The notes under the pieces are model-generated. The model was not told where the DNA came from, did not search any database, and worked only from the letters and a program-made list of their open reading frames with translations. Both the position numbers and the translations under genes were made by a program. A stretch of DNA of 7,568 nt from Desulfobacterales bacterium. Lineage in GTDB: Bacteria; Desulfobacterota; Desulfobacteria; Desulfobacterales; C00003060. Below, one piece after another: positions 1 through 6,022 of the stretch. Each line of letters starts with the position of its first letter. Position 1 is the stretch's first letter. The stretch lies in the NCBI GenBank assembly GCA_030668505.1, contig DAOUTV010000071.1, positions 1 to 7,568 of the forward strand, read 5' to 3'.

Positions 1-443
1 GGGTTTGGCCCCAGTTCCTTCGCCCGGTTCGTCATCATCTCGACCGCCTCAGCAAACAAGGGAGCATCCGATGCCCCGATGTGAAACATCTCCAGGCGGT
101 CTCCCCCCAGTCCGATCTCATCCAGGAGGCACTTTGTGTATTCCACCCGCTCTTTGGCCCTTAGATTTCCTTCCAGGAAATGGCAGCCACCGATTTCTCA
201 CCCGCCCACAAATACGGCATCAGCACCAGCCTCAAAGGCCTTGAGGATGTGGACGATCTCCACCTTGCCCGTACAAAGGTACTTTACAATGCGCACGGTG
301 GGGGGATATTGCAGCCTTTGAGATCCAGCCATATCGGCGGCAGTATAGGTGCAGTAGGTGCAGACAAAGGCCTCAATCTTGGGTTCAAACTCCTCCCCGG
401 CGGTTTGTTGTTGCTGTATTTGTGATGCAGTCTGCTGTTCCAT
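1..443 (-). CDS. mvhD: MvhD/FlpD-family hydrogenase iron-sulfur (delta) subunit, probable selenoprotein, C-terminus cut by window edge
   Basis: This small cytoplasmic [2Fe-2S] protein normally passes electrons between a hydrogenase or formate dehydrogenase and HdrA. The family pattern is clear: C28-x2-C31 followed by AADMAG, then a YP..R motif, C57, and GADAVFVGG just before the active motif. An in-frame TGA at 198-200 (codon 82) falls exactly where the family has the first Cys of CxxGxCH. It is followed by EIGGCHFLEGN and 65 stop-free codons that continue as normal family sequence to the window edge. The TGA is therefore read as selenocysteine, not a stop; a conventional gene caller would end the gene at 198. 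At least 147 residues are visible, close to the usual family length, so little is missing. The start is the ATG at 441-443; AGGA at 456-459 is 12 nt upstream, which is distant. A TTG at 468-470 is an alternative. It lies downstream of hdrA on the same strand, 271 bp away, and probably in the same operon. VhuD/MvhD selenoproteins are known; the assignment here is inference from sequence. Confidence 0.9.
155..189 (-). promoter_or_regulatory. SECIS-like hairpin downstream of the mvhD UGA
   Basis: In the minus-strand transcript a perfect 6-bp stem (AUUUCC at 176-181 pairing with GGAAAU at 165-170) closes a 5-nt loop UGGAA. It starts 16 nt after the UGA codon, and the apical loop starts 22 nt after it. 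A lower stem UGGC/GCCA (186-189 with 155-158) can form below an internal loop. Distance, stem length and a G among the first two loop bases agree with the general bacterial SECIS description, in which SelB binds a hairpin just 3' of the UGA. Bacterial SECIS sequences are poorly conserved, so fit is supportive rather than decisive. Confidence 0.7.
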
Positions 444-473
444 GTTAGTCTTGTATCCTAACCCACACAAGGG

Positions 474-643
474 ACAAAATCCGAAATCCGAATATCGAAT
501 ATCGAAACAATGAACAAATTTCTAAATCTCAAATGACCGAAACGTAAGAAATCATATTCCAGGGAAAGCCGTATGTTTTGAACATTGGAAAATTCGAGTT
601 TTGAATTTGTTTCGGATTTCGGATTTCGAGTTTCGAATTTTGT
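474..643. repeat. Long imperfect palindromic intergenic repeat built of 7-bp units (TTTCGGA type)
   Basis: The element has outer arms of 35 bp (474-508 and 609-643) that are inverted copies matching at 26 of 35 positions without gaps. The right arm reads as consecutive heptamers TTTCGGA, TTTCGGA, TTTCGAG, TTTCGAA from 610 to 637. The interior halves also partly pair, so the whole 170 bp could fold as one long hairpin. It fills most of the gap between the hdrA stop and the mvhD start, ending 30 nt before mvhD. Open frames across it give low-complexity peptides (serine, asparagine, phenylalanine, arginine) and are not genes. Similar repeats are common between genes in environmental bacterial genomes. 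No target-site duplication was found at its ends. A role in mRNA processing or stability is possible but not shown. Confidence 0.75.
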
Positions 644-714
644 ATTCAGAATCTTGCACTTATACATAGCAAAAACTTTTCTGGCAGAAAAACAAGGATT
701 TCATGACCTGTGTC

Positions 715-3700
715 CTAATACAACGCACAGATCTTGGCGACAAACTGCTCGTCCGTGCTGTGTCCCACTTCAATGGCTCCCCGCGGGCAGGCAGTAGCGC
801 AATTGCCACAACCCTGGCAGGCAGCGGCGTCAATCTTAATAACGCCTTCCTCTTCGTCAACCTTGGGCACATTATAGGGACAGGTCCGGACGCAGGTCAG
901 ACATATGGCGCACTTCGTAGCGTCTACCGTGGCTACAGTACCTCCCACGTACATCTGCTTTTCGGAGAGCACAGTGCTGGCCCGGGAGGCAGCGGCCTTG
1001 GCCTGGGCGATAGCCTCGTCCGCAAATTTGGGCATGTGGGCAAGCCCGCACAAAAATATCCCGGCATTGGCAAAGTCAACAGGCCTTAACTTCAGGTGGG
1101 CCTCGGCAAAAAAGCCGTCCTGGTCCAGGGGAAGCTTAAATACGTCAGCCACCTGTTTGCTCCTAGGATTGGGCCTTATGGCTGCACTTAAGACTAGAAG
1201 ATCAGGCTCCAAAATCACCTCACCCCGAAGGTTCTGGTCGAAGACCTTGACCTGGAGCCTCCCATCAACCTCGGCCACTTCAGGCTTTTGCCTCAGGAAG
1301 TATCGCAGAAACCGGACCCCTTGCTCCCGGGCCTTCTTATAGGAAAGCTCCATAAACGCAAAGGTTCGCATATCGCGATAGAGTACATAGACATTGATCT
1401 CAGGATTCAGCTCCTTGAGCTTGAGGCTGTTCTTTACGGCCGTAGTACAGCACACGCGGCTACAGTAAGGGTGTTCTTCATCCATGCACCCGACACACTG
1501 GATCATGACCAGATCCCTGACCTCTTTCAAACTGTCGGGATCAAAGACGATGCGCCTTTCTATCTCTTTCTGTGTGATGACATGATCGTTCTGGCCGCAT
1601 AGGTATTCCGTGGGCTGATATTCCGTGCCCCCTGTTGCCACAATCACAGCCCCATACGAAATCTCTTCGGTCTTGCCGTTTACAGAAACGGTGCTCTTAA
1701 ATTCGCCCAGATGCCCGGAGTAATTCTTCACCTCAGCCCTTGTATAGACCGTGATCAACGGATGGGCTTCGACTTTATTGATCAGTTTTTGGACATATTC
1801 TGCAGGTCGTGCTCCATCTTCAGTGTAGTAAAGGGTTCTGGCATTGCCGCCGAGTTGATCTGACTGTTCTACCAGGCAGGTCTCAAAACCCTGCTCGGCT
1901 AAGGTAAATGCCGAGGTCAAACCAGCCAAGCCGCCTCCAACCACCAGGCCTTTTTGTATGACGTCAAAGGGAAACTCGTAGAGGGGGTGAAGTCTTTCCG
2001 CCCGAGCCACCGCCATGCGAACAAGATCTTTGGCCTTGCTTGTGGCACGCTCAGGATCAAAGGTATGGACCCAGGAACCCTGGTCTCGTACATTGGCCAT
2101 CTCAAAGAGATATTTGTTCAAGCCGGCCTCACGGATGGTGTCCTGAAAAAGGGGTTCGTGGGTTCGTGGAGAACAGGAGGCTACGACTACCCGATTGAGT
2201 TGGTACTCCTCAATCATGGCCTTCATATCTACTTGTGAGTCCGTGGAGCAGGTAAAGAGATATTCGTGCGCAAAAACGACATGGGGAAGCGTCTTTACGT
2301 ACTCAGTCACCTCACCCACGTCAATTGTACCGGCAATATTGATGCCGCAGTCGCAAAGGAATACCCCGATGCGCGGCTCTTCCTCCGTGATGTCACGCTC
2401 CTTGGGATAGGCTTTCTCCTTGACCAGGGTCCCCCTTGCCTCTGCAAGGAGGCTGGTAGCCGCACCGGCTGCACTGCTGCCCTGAAGGACAGAGCTCGGG
2501 ATACCCTTGGGACTCTGAATCACACCACAGGCAAAGATACCCGGCCTGGAAGTGGAAACCGTATCAAGCGGCTGACTCTCACAAAATCCGAATCGATTTA
2601 GCTCGATGCCAAGGTTTTTAGCCAGCTCCAAAAAGGCCGGATCAGGCCGGAGCCCGACTGACAGAATGACCATGTCAAAGGTTTCGCTTTGAATCTCGCC
2701 CGATTCGTCTACATAGGCAAGATCCAGGTTGTGCGTTTGAGGATTTTCCAGCACCCGCGATATCATGGACCGTACATATCGAACGCCTCCAGTGGTCCTA
2801 GCCCGATTATAATAGCGCTCGAAGCCCTTACCGGGTGCCCGCATATCGATGTAAAAGACGGTAGGCTCGATCTCCCTGTCGTGCTCCCTTGAGATCATGG
2901 CCTGCTTGGTTGCATACATGCAGCATACATATGAACAGTACTCACAACCAAGGGAGGCATCGCGCGATCCCACGCACTGGATCCACGCGATCTTCTTAGG
3001 TTCTTTTGCGTCAGAGGGTCGCTGGATGTGGCCCTTAAACGGGCCGCCGGCCGAAAGGATGCGCTCGTATTCAATGCTGGTAATCACATTCGAATAGCGC
3101 CCGTATCCGTATTCCGGTTTTAAGCGGGCATCAAAGGTTTCAAACCCGGTAGCCAGGATCACAGCCCCGGCGTCAACTTCTATAATCTCATCCTTTTGAT
3201 CAAAATTGATCGCACCAGGCCCACAGACTTCTTGACACACCCCGCACGCCCCGGTGTTCAGATGGACACAGGTCTCCGGGTCAATCTGGGCCACATTGGG
3301 TGTGGCCTGAGCAAATGGTATATTGATCGGTTTGCGAGGTCCCATCCCCCGGTTAAATTCCGAGGGGATAACTTGGGGTTTTCTGGCGCAGATATCTTCT
3401 AGTTTGATATGGCCTGTAGGGCATACAGAGACACAGGCCCCACAGGTTCGGCATACCTCAGAATGAAGGTGAAAAGGTGTGTCTACCTCCAGCTCCACGC
3501 CTCGCCCTGTGAGACTAATCGCACTGACCCCCATGCGCTCCTCACACATCCGTGTGCAGAGTCCACACAGGATACAATCATTGGTCTCCGGCCTAAAGCG
3601 TGGTTGCTCTATGCCATATTCTCTAGCCAGCTCCTGGAGCACCTTCACATCCGGACAGCGCGCCAGCAACAGCTCCAGGATCATCCGCCGACCGGTGACG

Positions 3701-3942
3701 ACCCTTTCGCTGTCAGTCCGCACTTCCATGTCTCGCCAGACCGGATAATTGCAAGACGTAACAAGCCGGGTTCTCCGTCCATCATAAACCTCTACAGTGC
3801 ACAGCCTGCAAGCCCCTGCCGGACTCAATGCCCTGTGGTAACACAGCGTAGGGATATTAACATTGTACTGCCGAGCGACTTCCAGGATTGTCTGGCCCTC
3901 TTGGGCCACAACCTCTCTGCCGTTGAGCTTGAAAGTTATCAT
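715..3942 (-). CDS. hdrA: HdrA-like FAD/iron-sulfur oxidoreductase with NuoG-type N-terminus and tandem HdrA modules
   Basis: This is a cytoplasmic flavin and Fe-S electron-transfer protein of the heterodisulfide reductase subunit A family, 1075 residues and intact. Domains in order: a [2Fe-2S] ferredoxin domain (C34, C45, C48, C64); a linker where NuoG-like proteins carry a His-Cys cluster motif, here degenerate (LLLARCPDVK); two [4Fe-4S] motifs (C123/126/129/133 and C164/167/170/174); a partial HdrA module with CVHLNTGACGVCQEVC (225-240), VILATGFE (about 261) and a Cys-rich stretch with C323, C333, C336, C340, C341; an HdrA N-terminal-type domain starting IGVFLCDCG (525); a full FAD Rossmann motif GGGLAG (669-674); a second Cys-rich stretch (C816 to C832); and a C-terminal 2x[4Fe-4S] ferredoxin (C1011-C1021, C1042-C1052). 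The first module lacks the GxGxxG half. AGGGAG at 3951-3956 with an 8-nt spacer fixes the ATG. The neighbour mvhD supports an Hdr-type electron-transfer or bifurcating role; the actual donor and acceptor are not visible. Confidence 0.93.
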   Translation of the reverse strand: MITFKLNGREVVAQEGQTILEVARQYNVNIPTLCYHRALSPAGACRLCTVEVYDGRRTRLVTSCNYPVWRDMEVRTDSERVVTGRRMILELLLARCPDVKVLQELAREYGIEQPRFRPETNDCILCGLCTRMCEERMGVSAISLTGRGVELEVDTPFHLHSEVCRTCGACVSVCPTGHIKLEDICARKPQVIPSEFNRGMGPRKPINIPFAQATPNVAQIDPETCVHLNTGACGVCQEVCGPGAINFDQKDEIIEVDAGAVILATGFETFDARLKPEYGYGRYSNVITSIEYERILSAGGPFKGHIQRPSDAKEPKKIAWIQCVGSRDASLGCEYCSYVCCMYATKQAMISREHDREIEPTVFYIDMRAPGKGFERYYNRARTTGGVRYVRSMISRVLENPQTHNLDLAYVDESGEIQSETFDMVILSVGLRPDPAFLELAKNLGIELNRFGFCESQPLDTVSTSRPGIFACGVIQSPKGIPSSVLQGSSAAGAATSLLAEARGTLVKEKAYPKERDITEEEPRIGVFLCDCGINIAGTIDVGEVTEYVKTLPHVVFAHEYLFTCSTDSQVDMKAMIEEYQLNRVVVASCSPRTHEPLFQDTIREAGLNKYLFEMANVRDQGSWVHTFDPERATSKAKDLVRMAVARAERLHPLYEFPFDVIQKGLVVGGGLAGLTSAFTLAEQGFETCLVEQSDQLGGNARTLYYTEDGARPAEYVQKLINKVEAHPLITVYTRAEVKNYSGHLGEFKSTVSVNGKTEEISYGAVIVATGGTEYQPTEYLCGQNDHVITQKEIERRIVFDPDSLKEVRDLVMIQCVGCMDEEHPYCSRVCCTTAVKNSLKLKELNPEINVYVLYRDMRTFAFMELSYKKAREQGVRFLRYFLRQKPEVAEVDGRLQVKVFDQNLRGEVILEPDLLVLSAAIRPNPRSKQVADVFKLPLDQDGFFAEAHLKLRPVDFANAGIFLCGLAHMPKFADEAIAQAKAAASRASTVLSEKQMYVGGTVATVDATKCAICLTCVRTCPYNVPKVDEEEGVIKIDAAACQGCGNCATACPRGAIEVGHSTDEQFVAKICALY

Positions 3943-4061
3943 TTGGAAGTCTCCCTACTTGTCAATGCCAATTCCCCGTTCGTATGTAGCTCTGCACCAA
4001 TGCTTCCTTTCAGCTTGCGATCTATCTCGATAGCATAGTAATTTCCTTCTTTTAGCAGCAT
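3939..4061 (-). CDS. Candidate 40-residue small protein translationally coupled to hdrA
   Basis: An ATG at 4059-4061 opens a 40-codon frame that begins MLLKEGNYYAIEIDRKLKGS and ends in a TGA at 3939-3941. That stop overlaps the hdrA ATG (3940-3942) in the arrangement AATGA, typical of translational coupling. The hdrA ribosome binding site lies inside its last codons. A modest AGG sits 6 nt before the AGG-CGGACT-ATG start. The peptide is charged, has no membrane segment, no cysteines and no signal peptide, and I do not recognise a family. Upstream in frame a TGA occurs nine codon-lengths or less before the ATG, so the frame cannot extend far. It may encode a real leader or accessory protein, or serve only to bring ribosomes to hdrA. 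The overlap is the main support; chance occurrence cannot be excluded. Confidence 0.42.
   Translation of the reverse strand: MLLKEGNYYAIEIDRKLKGSIGAELHTNGELALTSRETSK
3951..3956 (-). promoter_or_regulatory. Ribosome binding site of hdrA
   Basis: AGGGAG lies 8 nt before the hdrA ATG and decides this start. It is embedded in the 3' end of the candidate upstream small ORF. Confidence 0.75.
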
Positions 4062-4081
4062 AGTCCGCCTAAGATATCACA

Positions 4082-4106
4082 TGTTAAATCGCAATGCGAT
4101 TTAACA
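4082..4106. promoter_or_regulatory. Operator-like palindrome upstream of the hdrA operon
   Basis: An 11-bp perfect inverted repeat (TGTTAAATCGC and GCGATTTAACA) flanks a 3-bp centre. It ends about 20 bp before the small-ORF ATG. There is no T-run after it in either direction, so it is unlikely to be a terminator. A dimeric repressor or activator site, or an RNA hairpin in the leader, would fit. The binding protein is unknown. Confidence 0.55.
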
Positions 4107-4231
4107 ACTCGACTCTCTGAAGCCATCGTGGGGATTATTATCTGACCGTCAAGCAACGGTGAGCCTTGATTCGGGGGCGGCGCCACATCGACCGGAATTC
4201 GCTGGCACCTGGCACTCAGTTTAACGTTACA

Positions 4232-4260
4232 CCCATAAAGCGGTCGTCACGTTTTGTCAA
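4232..4260 (-). promoter_or_regulatory. Weak candidate sigma-70-type promoter for the hdrA operon
   Basis: A perfect TTGACA (-35) on the minus strand at 4255-4260 is followed after 17 bp by TATGGG at 4232-4237, a poor -10 matching only the first three consensus bases. The position, downstream of the terminator and upstream of the operator-like palindrome, is sensible, but the poor -10 keeps this a weak call. Confidence 0.25.
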
Positions 4261-4318
4261 GAAGATTGTTCTGTTACGCTTCACACCTGTCACCAGGCGT
4301 CGCTATTTGCAACACAAA

Positions 4319-4357
4319 AATAAAAGGACTTTGCTTGTGCGGCAAAGTCCTTTTATT
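4319..4357 (-). terminator. Strong rho-independent terminator after the two-receiver regulator gene
   Basis: A 16-bp perfect stem (4319-4334 with 4342-4357) encloses a 7-nt loop. In the minus-strand transcript the stem is followed by a U-rich tract (the 3' arm ends UUUUAUU and continues UUUG). It begins 43 nt after the stop codon at 4401. The plus-strand side is also U/A-rich within the stem, so it could work in both directions, but no plus-strand gene needs it. Confidence 0.9.
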
Positions 4358-4400
4358 ACTTTCGTGGCGGTATGTTTAGGGCAAGAAGGGCAAAGTAGAA

Positions 4401-5477
4401 TTATGCGGCCCGCTTGAAACTCCTTTCTACGGCATGGTGAACCTCATCCGGCGTAAATGGCTTGGGCACATAATCGGTGGCACCTAGCTTGATTGATTCA
4501 ACAGCCGTTTCGACAGTGGCATAGCCCGTGATCATGATCACCGGGATTGTGGGATACTCCTCCCTGATACTCCTCAGTAAGTCTAGCCCTTTAACTCCCG
4601 GGATTTTCATGTCGAGCAGTATCATATCTACAGGCCTTTCTGACAGGATCTCCATGGCAGAATGGGGTGTTTCGGCATGCTCCACATAATAGCCTCTCGG
4701 CTTGAGGATCTTTCTAATGCTGTTTCCCACCACGACTTCGTCATCAATGACCAGGATTTCAGGAAGGGCAGCCGGGGCTTCTTCGGGCACATCTTCCCAG
4801 TCAACCATGGGCATCTCTGAGCCGTCCAAGGCATTCACATAAGCTGGACCTGTATACATGGCAACTTCGTCATAGTCAAACGGCAGGTCTATGTCTATTG
4901 CAGACCACCCAATCTCTTCGGCAAGTAGCCTGGGCTTTGCTTGCGCCTTAAGCTGCATCTTTTTGATCTTCGGGCATATGCCGTCCTTGGTCTTGCACGA
5001 CCTGCCCTTCTTTGCATAGATCTCACATTCTTGCTCCCCTAAGGCGCAAAAGGAGCTTATCACCTCACCTTCTACGGGTCGAATTGGGATCACCTTCCCT
5101 AAAGAGGGTTCTTCCAGGGCCTGATCCACTTTCTCCCTGAGTTCAGCAGGCGTGAAGGGCTTGGATATATAATCCAATGCACCGAGCTTGGTAGCCTCCA
5201 CGGCAGTTTCGATGGAGGGATACCCTGTAACCATGACCACCTTCAGGTTTGGCCATCTTTCCCTTATGATCCCAAGGAGTTCGATACCATTGACCTGAGG
5301 CATCATAATATCCAGTAGCACCAGTTCGAATAACTCCTTTTCAATCTTGTTTAGGCCATCTTCGGCACTGAGAACTACATCAACCGAAAACCCCTTCCTG
5401 GCAAGGACCTTTTCGATACTCCTGCCAGCCGTCACCTCATCGTCGACCACTAGTATTTTGTTTGCCTGTGTTTTCAT
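4401..5477 (-). CDS. Two-receiver response regulator with a four-cysteine linker (REC-linker-REC)
   Basis: This 358-residue cytoplasmic signalling protein has two CheY-like receiver domains. REC1 (about 6-122) has acidic D12/D13, phosphoacceptor D56 in LLDIMMP, T84 and K106. REC2 (about 240-356) has D245/D246, D289 in LLDMKIP, T317 and K339. Both sets are complete, so both domains should accept phosphate. There is no output domain. The roughly 115-residue linker carries four cysteines spaced C144-x6-C151-x9-C161-x6-C168, then an acidic stretch. The start is the ATG at 5475-5477, with AGGAGGG at 5484-5490 six bases upstream. An open frame continues 5' to 5954, but that stretch contains the promoter and mobile repeat and is not coding. 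Transcription is probably sigma-54 dependent and monocistronic, ended by the terminator at 4319-4357. The partner kinase is not in the window. A phosphorelay or protein-interaction role is likely; metal or Fe-S binding by the cysteines is inference. Confidence 0.9.
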   Translation of the reverse strand: MKTQANKILVVDDEVTAGRSIEKVLARKGFSVDVVLSAEDGLNKIEKELFELVLLDIMMPQVNGIELLGIIRERWPNLKVVMVTGYPSIETAVEATKLGALDYISKPFTPAELREKVDQALEEPSLGKVIPIRPVEGEVISSFCALGEQECEIYAKKGRSCKTKDGICPKIKKMQLKAQAKPRLLAEEIGWSAIDIDLPFDYDEVAMYTGPAYVNALDGSEMPMVDWEDVPEEAPAALPEILVIDDEVVVGNSIRKILKPRGYYVEHAETPHSAMEILSERPVDMILLDMKIPGVKGLDLLRSIREEYPTIPVIMITGYATVETAVESIKLGATDYVPKPFTPDEVHHAVERSFKRAA

Positions 5478-5483
5478 ATGGTG

Positions 5484-5490
5484 CCCTCCT
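5484..5490 (-). promoter_or_regulatory. Ribosome binding site of the two-receiver regulator
   Basis: AGGAGGG with a 6-nt spacer to the ATG at 5475-5477. It decides the start against a much longer open frame running 5' into the repeat element. Confidence 0.85.
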
Positions 5491-5541
5491 TCGGATATTG
5501 ATTTCGGAGTTATGAAATCAACCATTGTTACCGACATAAAG

Positions 5542-5557
5542 AGCAAACTGTGTGCCA
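5542..5557 (-). promoter_or_regulatory. Sigma-54 (RpoN) promoter of the two-receiver regulator
   Basis: The minus strand reads TGGCACACAGTTTGCT, which matches every fixed position of the -24/-12 consensus TGGCACRNNNNTTGCW. The predicted transcription start is near 5531, giving a leader of about 54 nt before the ATG. A GAFTGA-containing sigma-54 activator is encoded immediately upstream, which supports the call. Confidence 0.88.
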
Positions 5558-5582
5558 AAAAACAAATGCAAGCATAACATAC

Positions 5583-5592
5583 TGTAATTACA
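5583..5592. promoter_or_regulatory. Palindrome TGTAATTACA upstream of the sigma-54 promoter
   Basis: A perfect 10-bp palindrome 25 bp upstream of the -24 box. It could be a regulator half of an activator site, but short AT-rich palindromes are frequent by chance in this AT-rich stretch. Confidence 0.25.
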
Positions 5593-5702
5593 AGTATATG
5601 ATCCTGCCTGGTCGATATATTGGCTATCGCAAATGTATAATTTTCATGTACTATAATTGGGCAATATCTTAATTTATAATGTAATATCAATGAGATATAG
5701 CA

Positions 5703-5721
5703 TGTATAGAAAAAATATACA
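5703..5721. promoter_or_regulatory. Candidate upstream activator site TGTATA-N7-TATACA
   Basis: An interrupted inverted repeat with 6-bp arms lies about 145 bp upstream of the -24 box, a normal distance for an enhancer-binding protein site. It is placed between the promoter and the MITE-like element. Sequence support is limited because the region is AT-rich. Confidence 0.3.
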
Positions 5722-5745
5722 CTGTATTTCCAGGGGACCCGTGGG

Positions 5746-5756
5746 GTGTTCGAGGG
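5746..5756. repeat. Left copy of the 11-bp direct repeat (apparent target-site duplication)
   Basis: GTGTTCGAGGG directly abuts the left terminal inverted repeat of the MITE-like element and is repeated exactly at 6023-6033 on the other side. Confidence 0.8.
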
Positions 5757-6022
5757 CATAAGCGCTAAGTTATTTTTGCACCGGATGAACTGTGGAAGGT
5801 TTACTGAAAAAAAATGAACATCGAACGTCCAACATCGAATGTTGAGCTGAGTCGAAGGGCTGAAAAGAAACAGAAATAGCCGTTGAATGTTCGGTATTGG
5901 ATATTCGTTTTTCATTCGACGTTGGATGTTCGATGTTCGATGTTCGACGTTCATCTTTCAAAACAATTCCGTACGGAATAAATGTAACCTGTGAACGTTT
6001 ACAAAACAACTTAGCGCTTATG
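5757..6022. mobile_element. MITE-like 266-bp non-autonomous element with nested palindromic repeat
   Basis: The ends are perfect 15-bp terminal inverted repeats (CATAAGCGCTAAGTT at 5757-5771, its complement at 6008-6022), with weaker similarity continuing inward over about ten more bases. Exact 11-bp direct repeats flank it. Inside, 27-nt arms at 5814-5840 and 5928-5954 form an inverted repeat made of 7-bp units such as GTTCGAT. No transposase or other gene is present; frames across it give repetitive peptides only. It sits between the sigma-54 activator gene and the promoter of the two-receiver gene. Mobilisation would need a transposase supplied elsewhere; the family is not recognised. Confidence 0.8.
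5814..5954. repeat. Inner palindrome of GTTCGAT-type heptamers
   Basis: Left (5814-5840) and right (5928-5954) arms are inverted copies with three mismatches in the first 23 bases. The right side reads in 7-bp steps GTTGGAT, GTTCGAT, GTTCGAT, GTTCGAC. This class is distinct in sequence from the TTTCGGA-type repeat before mvhD but shares its 7-bp period and palindromic plan. Confidence 0.75.

Larger units (their letters stand above)
4062..4318 (-). other. Leader and presumed promoter region of the hdrA operon (no gene)
   Basis: These 257 bp lie between the terminator of the two-receiver gene and the small ORF before hdrA. Because the terminator should stop upstream transcription, the hdrA operon promoter is expected here. 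Visible items are a palindrome at 4082-4106, a TTGACA hexamer at 4255-4260, a GATAAT hexamer on the minus strand near 4138-4143, and a tandem 7-bp repeat CTGGCAC at 4202-4215. No sigma-54 consensus with correct GG/GC spacing was found. A plus-strand open frame covers part of the region but has no supporting features. Confidence 0.5.

Noticed and set aside
198..443. mvhD as a truncated pseudogene ending at the TGA
   Set aside because: The downstream 65 codons remain open and continue the family sequence, and the TGA replaces exactly a conserved Cys; a random nonsense mutation would rarely land there.
458..667. 69-residue minus-strand ORF across the repeat before mvhD
   Set aside because: It is a translation of the heptamer palindrome, repetitive in all frames, with no ribosome site.
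3409..4038. 209-residue plus-strand ORF antisense to the hdrA 5' end
   Set aside because: It is opposite well-supported Fe-S domain coding sequence, has no recognisable domain and no ribosome site; a shadow frame.
4146..4165. Minus-strand sigma-54-like site upstream of hdrA (GGCTCACCGTTGCTT)
   Set aside because: The GG-to-GC spacing is one base short, which is not tolerated by sigma-54 promoters.
4202..4225. Plus-strand TGGCAC tandem as a sigma-54 promoter
   Set aside because: The -24 half is present twice but the -12 GC is absent at the right spacing in both, and no plus-strand gene follows.
4166..4417. 83-residue plus-strand ORF between hdrA and the two-receiver gene
   Set aside because: It crosses the strong terminator hairpin and the end of the neighbouring gene, and shows no family features.
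5478..5954. N-terminal extension of the two-receiver regulator to a 517-residue protein
   Set aside because: The extension runs through the sigma-54 promoter and the repeat element and gives low-complexity repeat-derived peptide; a strong ribosome site precedes the internal ATG at 5475-5477.
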